Shown here one piece after another: positions 5,803-6,061 of a stretch of DNA of 6,061 nucleotides. Origin of the DNA: a bacterium (GTDB lineage Bacteria; Patescibacteria; Paceibacteria; UBA9973; UBA6065); the NCBI GenBank assembly GCA_030680695.1, contig JAUXUT010000073.1, positions 1 through 6,061 of the forward strand, given 5' to 3'. The position numbers were made by a program, and so were the translations under genes. Within the stretch, counting starts at the first letter, position 1. Every line of letters begins with the position of its first letter. Below the pieces are notes generated by a model that saw only the letters and a program-made list of their open reading frames with translations, had not been told where the DNA came from and ran no database searches.

Positions 5803-6061
5803 ATGACCAGTCCTTCGCCTTTACTGTATGACACCTACTACCACATCTACAATCGCGGCAATAACCGCGAGAATATTTTCATTCAGGAGCGCAATTACGA
5901 TTACTTCATGCGCTTGTACACCAAGCACATCGAACCCATCGCAGATACCTTCGCCTATTGCCTGTTGAGAAATCATTTTCATGTGTCGTTGAGAACAAAA
6001 TCGGAAGAGGAGATTATTAAAACCCTAAAGGTCTCTCCCGCCAGCCAAGGTCATGTCAAGC
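5803..6061 (+). CDS. REP-associated Y1 (IS200-like, HUH) transposase, N-terminal part; runs off the window
   Basis: This is a single-strand DNA transposase of the Y1/RAYT family, which nicks and rejoins short palindromic elements through a tyrosine. The 86 visible residues carry the family hallmarks: YYHIYNRGNN (12-21) at the first strand, NIFIQERNYDYFMRLY (24-39), and FAYCLLRNHFHV (50-61) with the metal-binding HUH pair His58 and His60. The catalytic tyrosine helix and the F-NLFNAYTKAINK-type region lie beyond the window. The ATG at 5803 is chosen because YYHIYNRG normally lies ~10 residues from the start. It has no clear ribosome binding site, and the frame is open upstream to 5707 through the palindromic element, so a start at ATG 5731 is possible. 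A third palindrome arm is inserted in the coding sequence at residues ~73-78, in the variable linker after HUH. Confidence 0.9.
   Translation, partial: MTSPSPLLYDTYYHIYNRGNNRENIFIQERNYDYFMRLYTKHIEPIADTFAYCLLRNHFHVSLRTKSEEEIIKTLKVSPASQGHVK
6020..6061 (+). repeat. Palindromic element (copy 3), left part, inside the transposase gene; cut by window end
   Basis: AAACCCTAAAGGTCT at 6020-6034 equals the arm of the other two elements with one base changed. It is followed by CTCCCGCC, which corresponds to the TCCCCGCC that follows the arm in hsdM, so the orientation is the same as copy 1. The matching right arm would be expected about 65-70 nt further on, outside the window. The reading frame stays open through the visible part. 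Confidence 0.7.

Noticed and set aside
1765..6040. Repeated CCCTAAAGG words as a possible CRISPR array
   Set aside because: The copies are inverted pairs 67 bp apart and dispersed over kilobases, with no regular spacers; they fit a palindromic mobile element.

Overview
The window is a piece of a bacterial chromosome dominated by a type I restriction-modification (R-M) operon on the + strand. The order is hsdM, a small unknown gene, hsdS, a large PIN-domain membrane protein, then the first codons of hsdR, which is cut short by a mobile element. The organism cannot be fixed from sequence alone. The moderate base composition, the style of the Y1/RAYT transposase, the short palindromic repeats and a plain GCGTCTTTGCG-type intergenic repeat would suit an environmental Chloroflexota (Anaerolineae-like) or similar genome. 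That is a low-confidence inference.

Left edge (1-484): a decayed junction. It carries the 3' third of a MazF/PemK-type toxin (119-283) and then a short C-terminal remnant that resembles an acyl-CoA (methylmalonyl-CoA) mutase end (261-413). A TATAAT box (423-428) and a good ribosome binding site precede hsdM.

Operon core (485-5650): HsdM (537 aa) is an N6-adenine methyltransferase with its motifs in place. It carries an extra segment of about 32 residues encoded by a 97-bp palindromic element (1765-1861) inserted in frame. A 69-aa unknown ORF lies between hsdM and hsdS and is bounded by a 15-bp direct repeat that spans the start codon at each side. HsdS (392 aa) has two target recognition domains and two conserved regions. 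Next comes a 720-aa protein with a predicted N-terminal winged-helix-like part, a PIN-type nuclease domain with a full set of acidic residues, a long coiled coil and three C-terminal membrane helices. It sits between hsdS and hsdR, the slot that prrC (an anticodon nuclease) occupies in the E. coli prr locus. The genes are tightly coupled: hsdM overlaps the small ORF by 11 bp, hsdS and the PIN gene abut, and the PIN gene abuts hsdR.

Right edge (5651-6061): an ATG directly after the PIN gene opens a frame whose first ~15 residues look like an HsdR N-terminus. It is interrupted at about 5698 by a second palindromic element (96 bp) of the same family as the one in hsdM. This is followed at once by a Y1 (HUH) REP-associated transposase gene that runs off the window and carries a third copy of the palindrome arm. 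The simplest reading is a methylation-competent type I system whose restriction subunit has been broken by a RAYT/palindrome unit, while its extra PIN nuclease is still intact.
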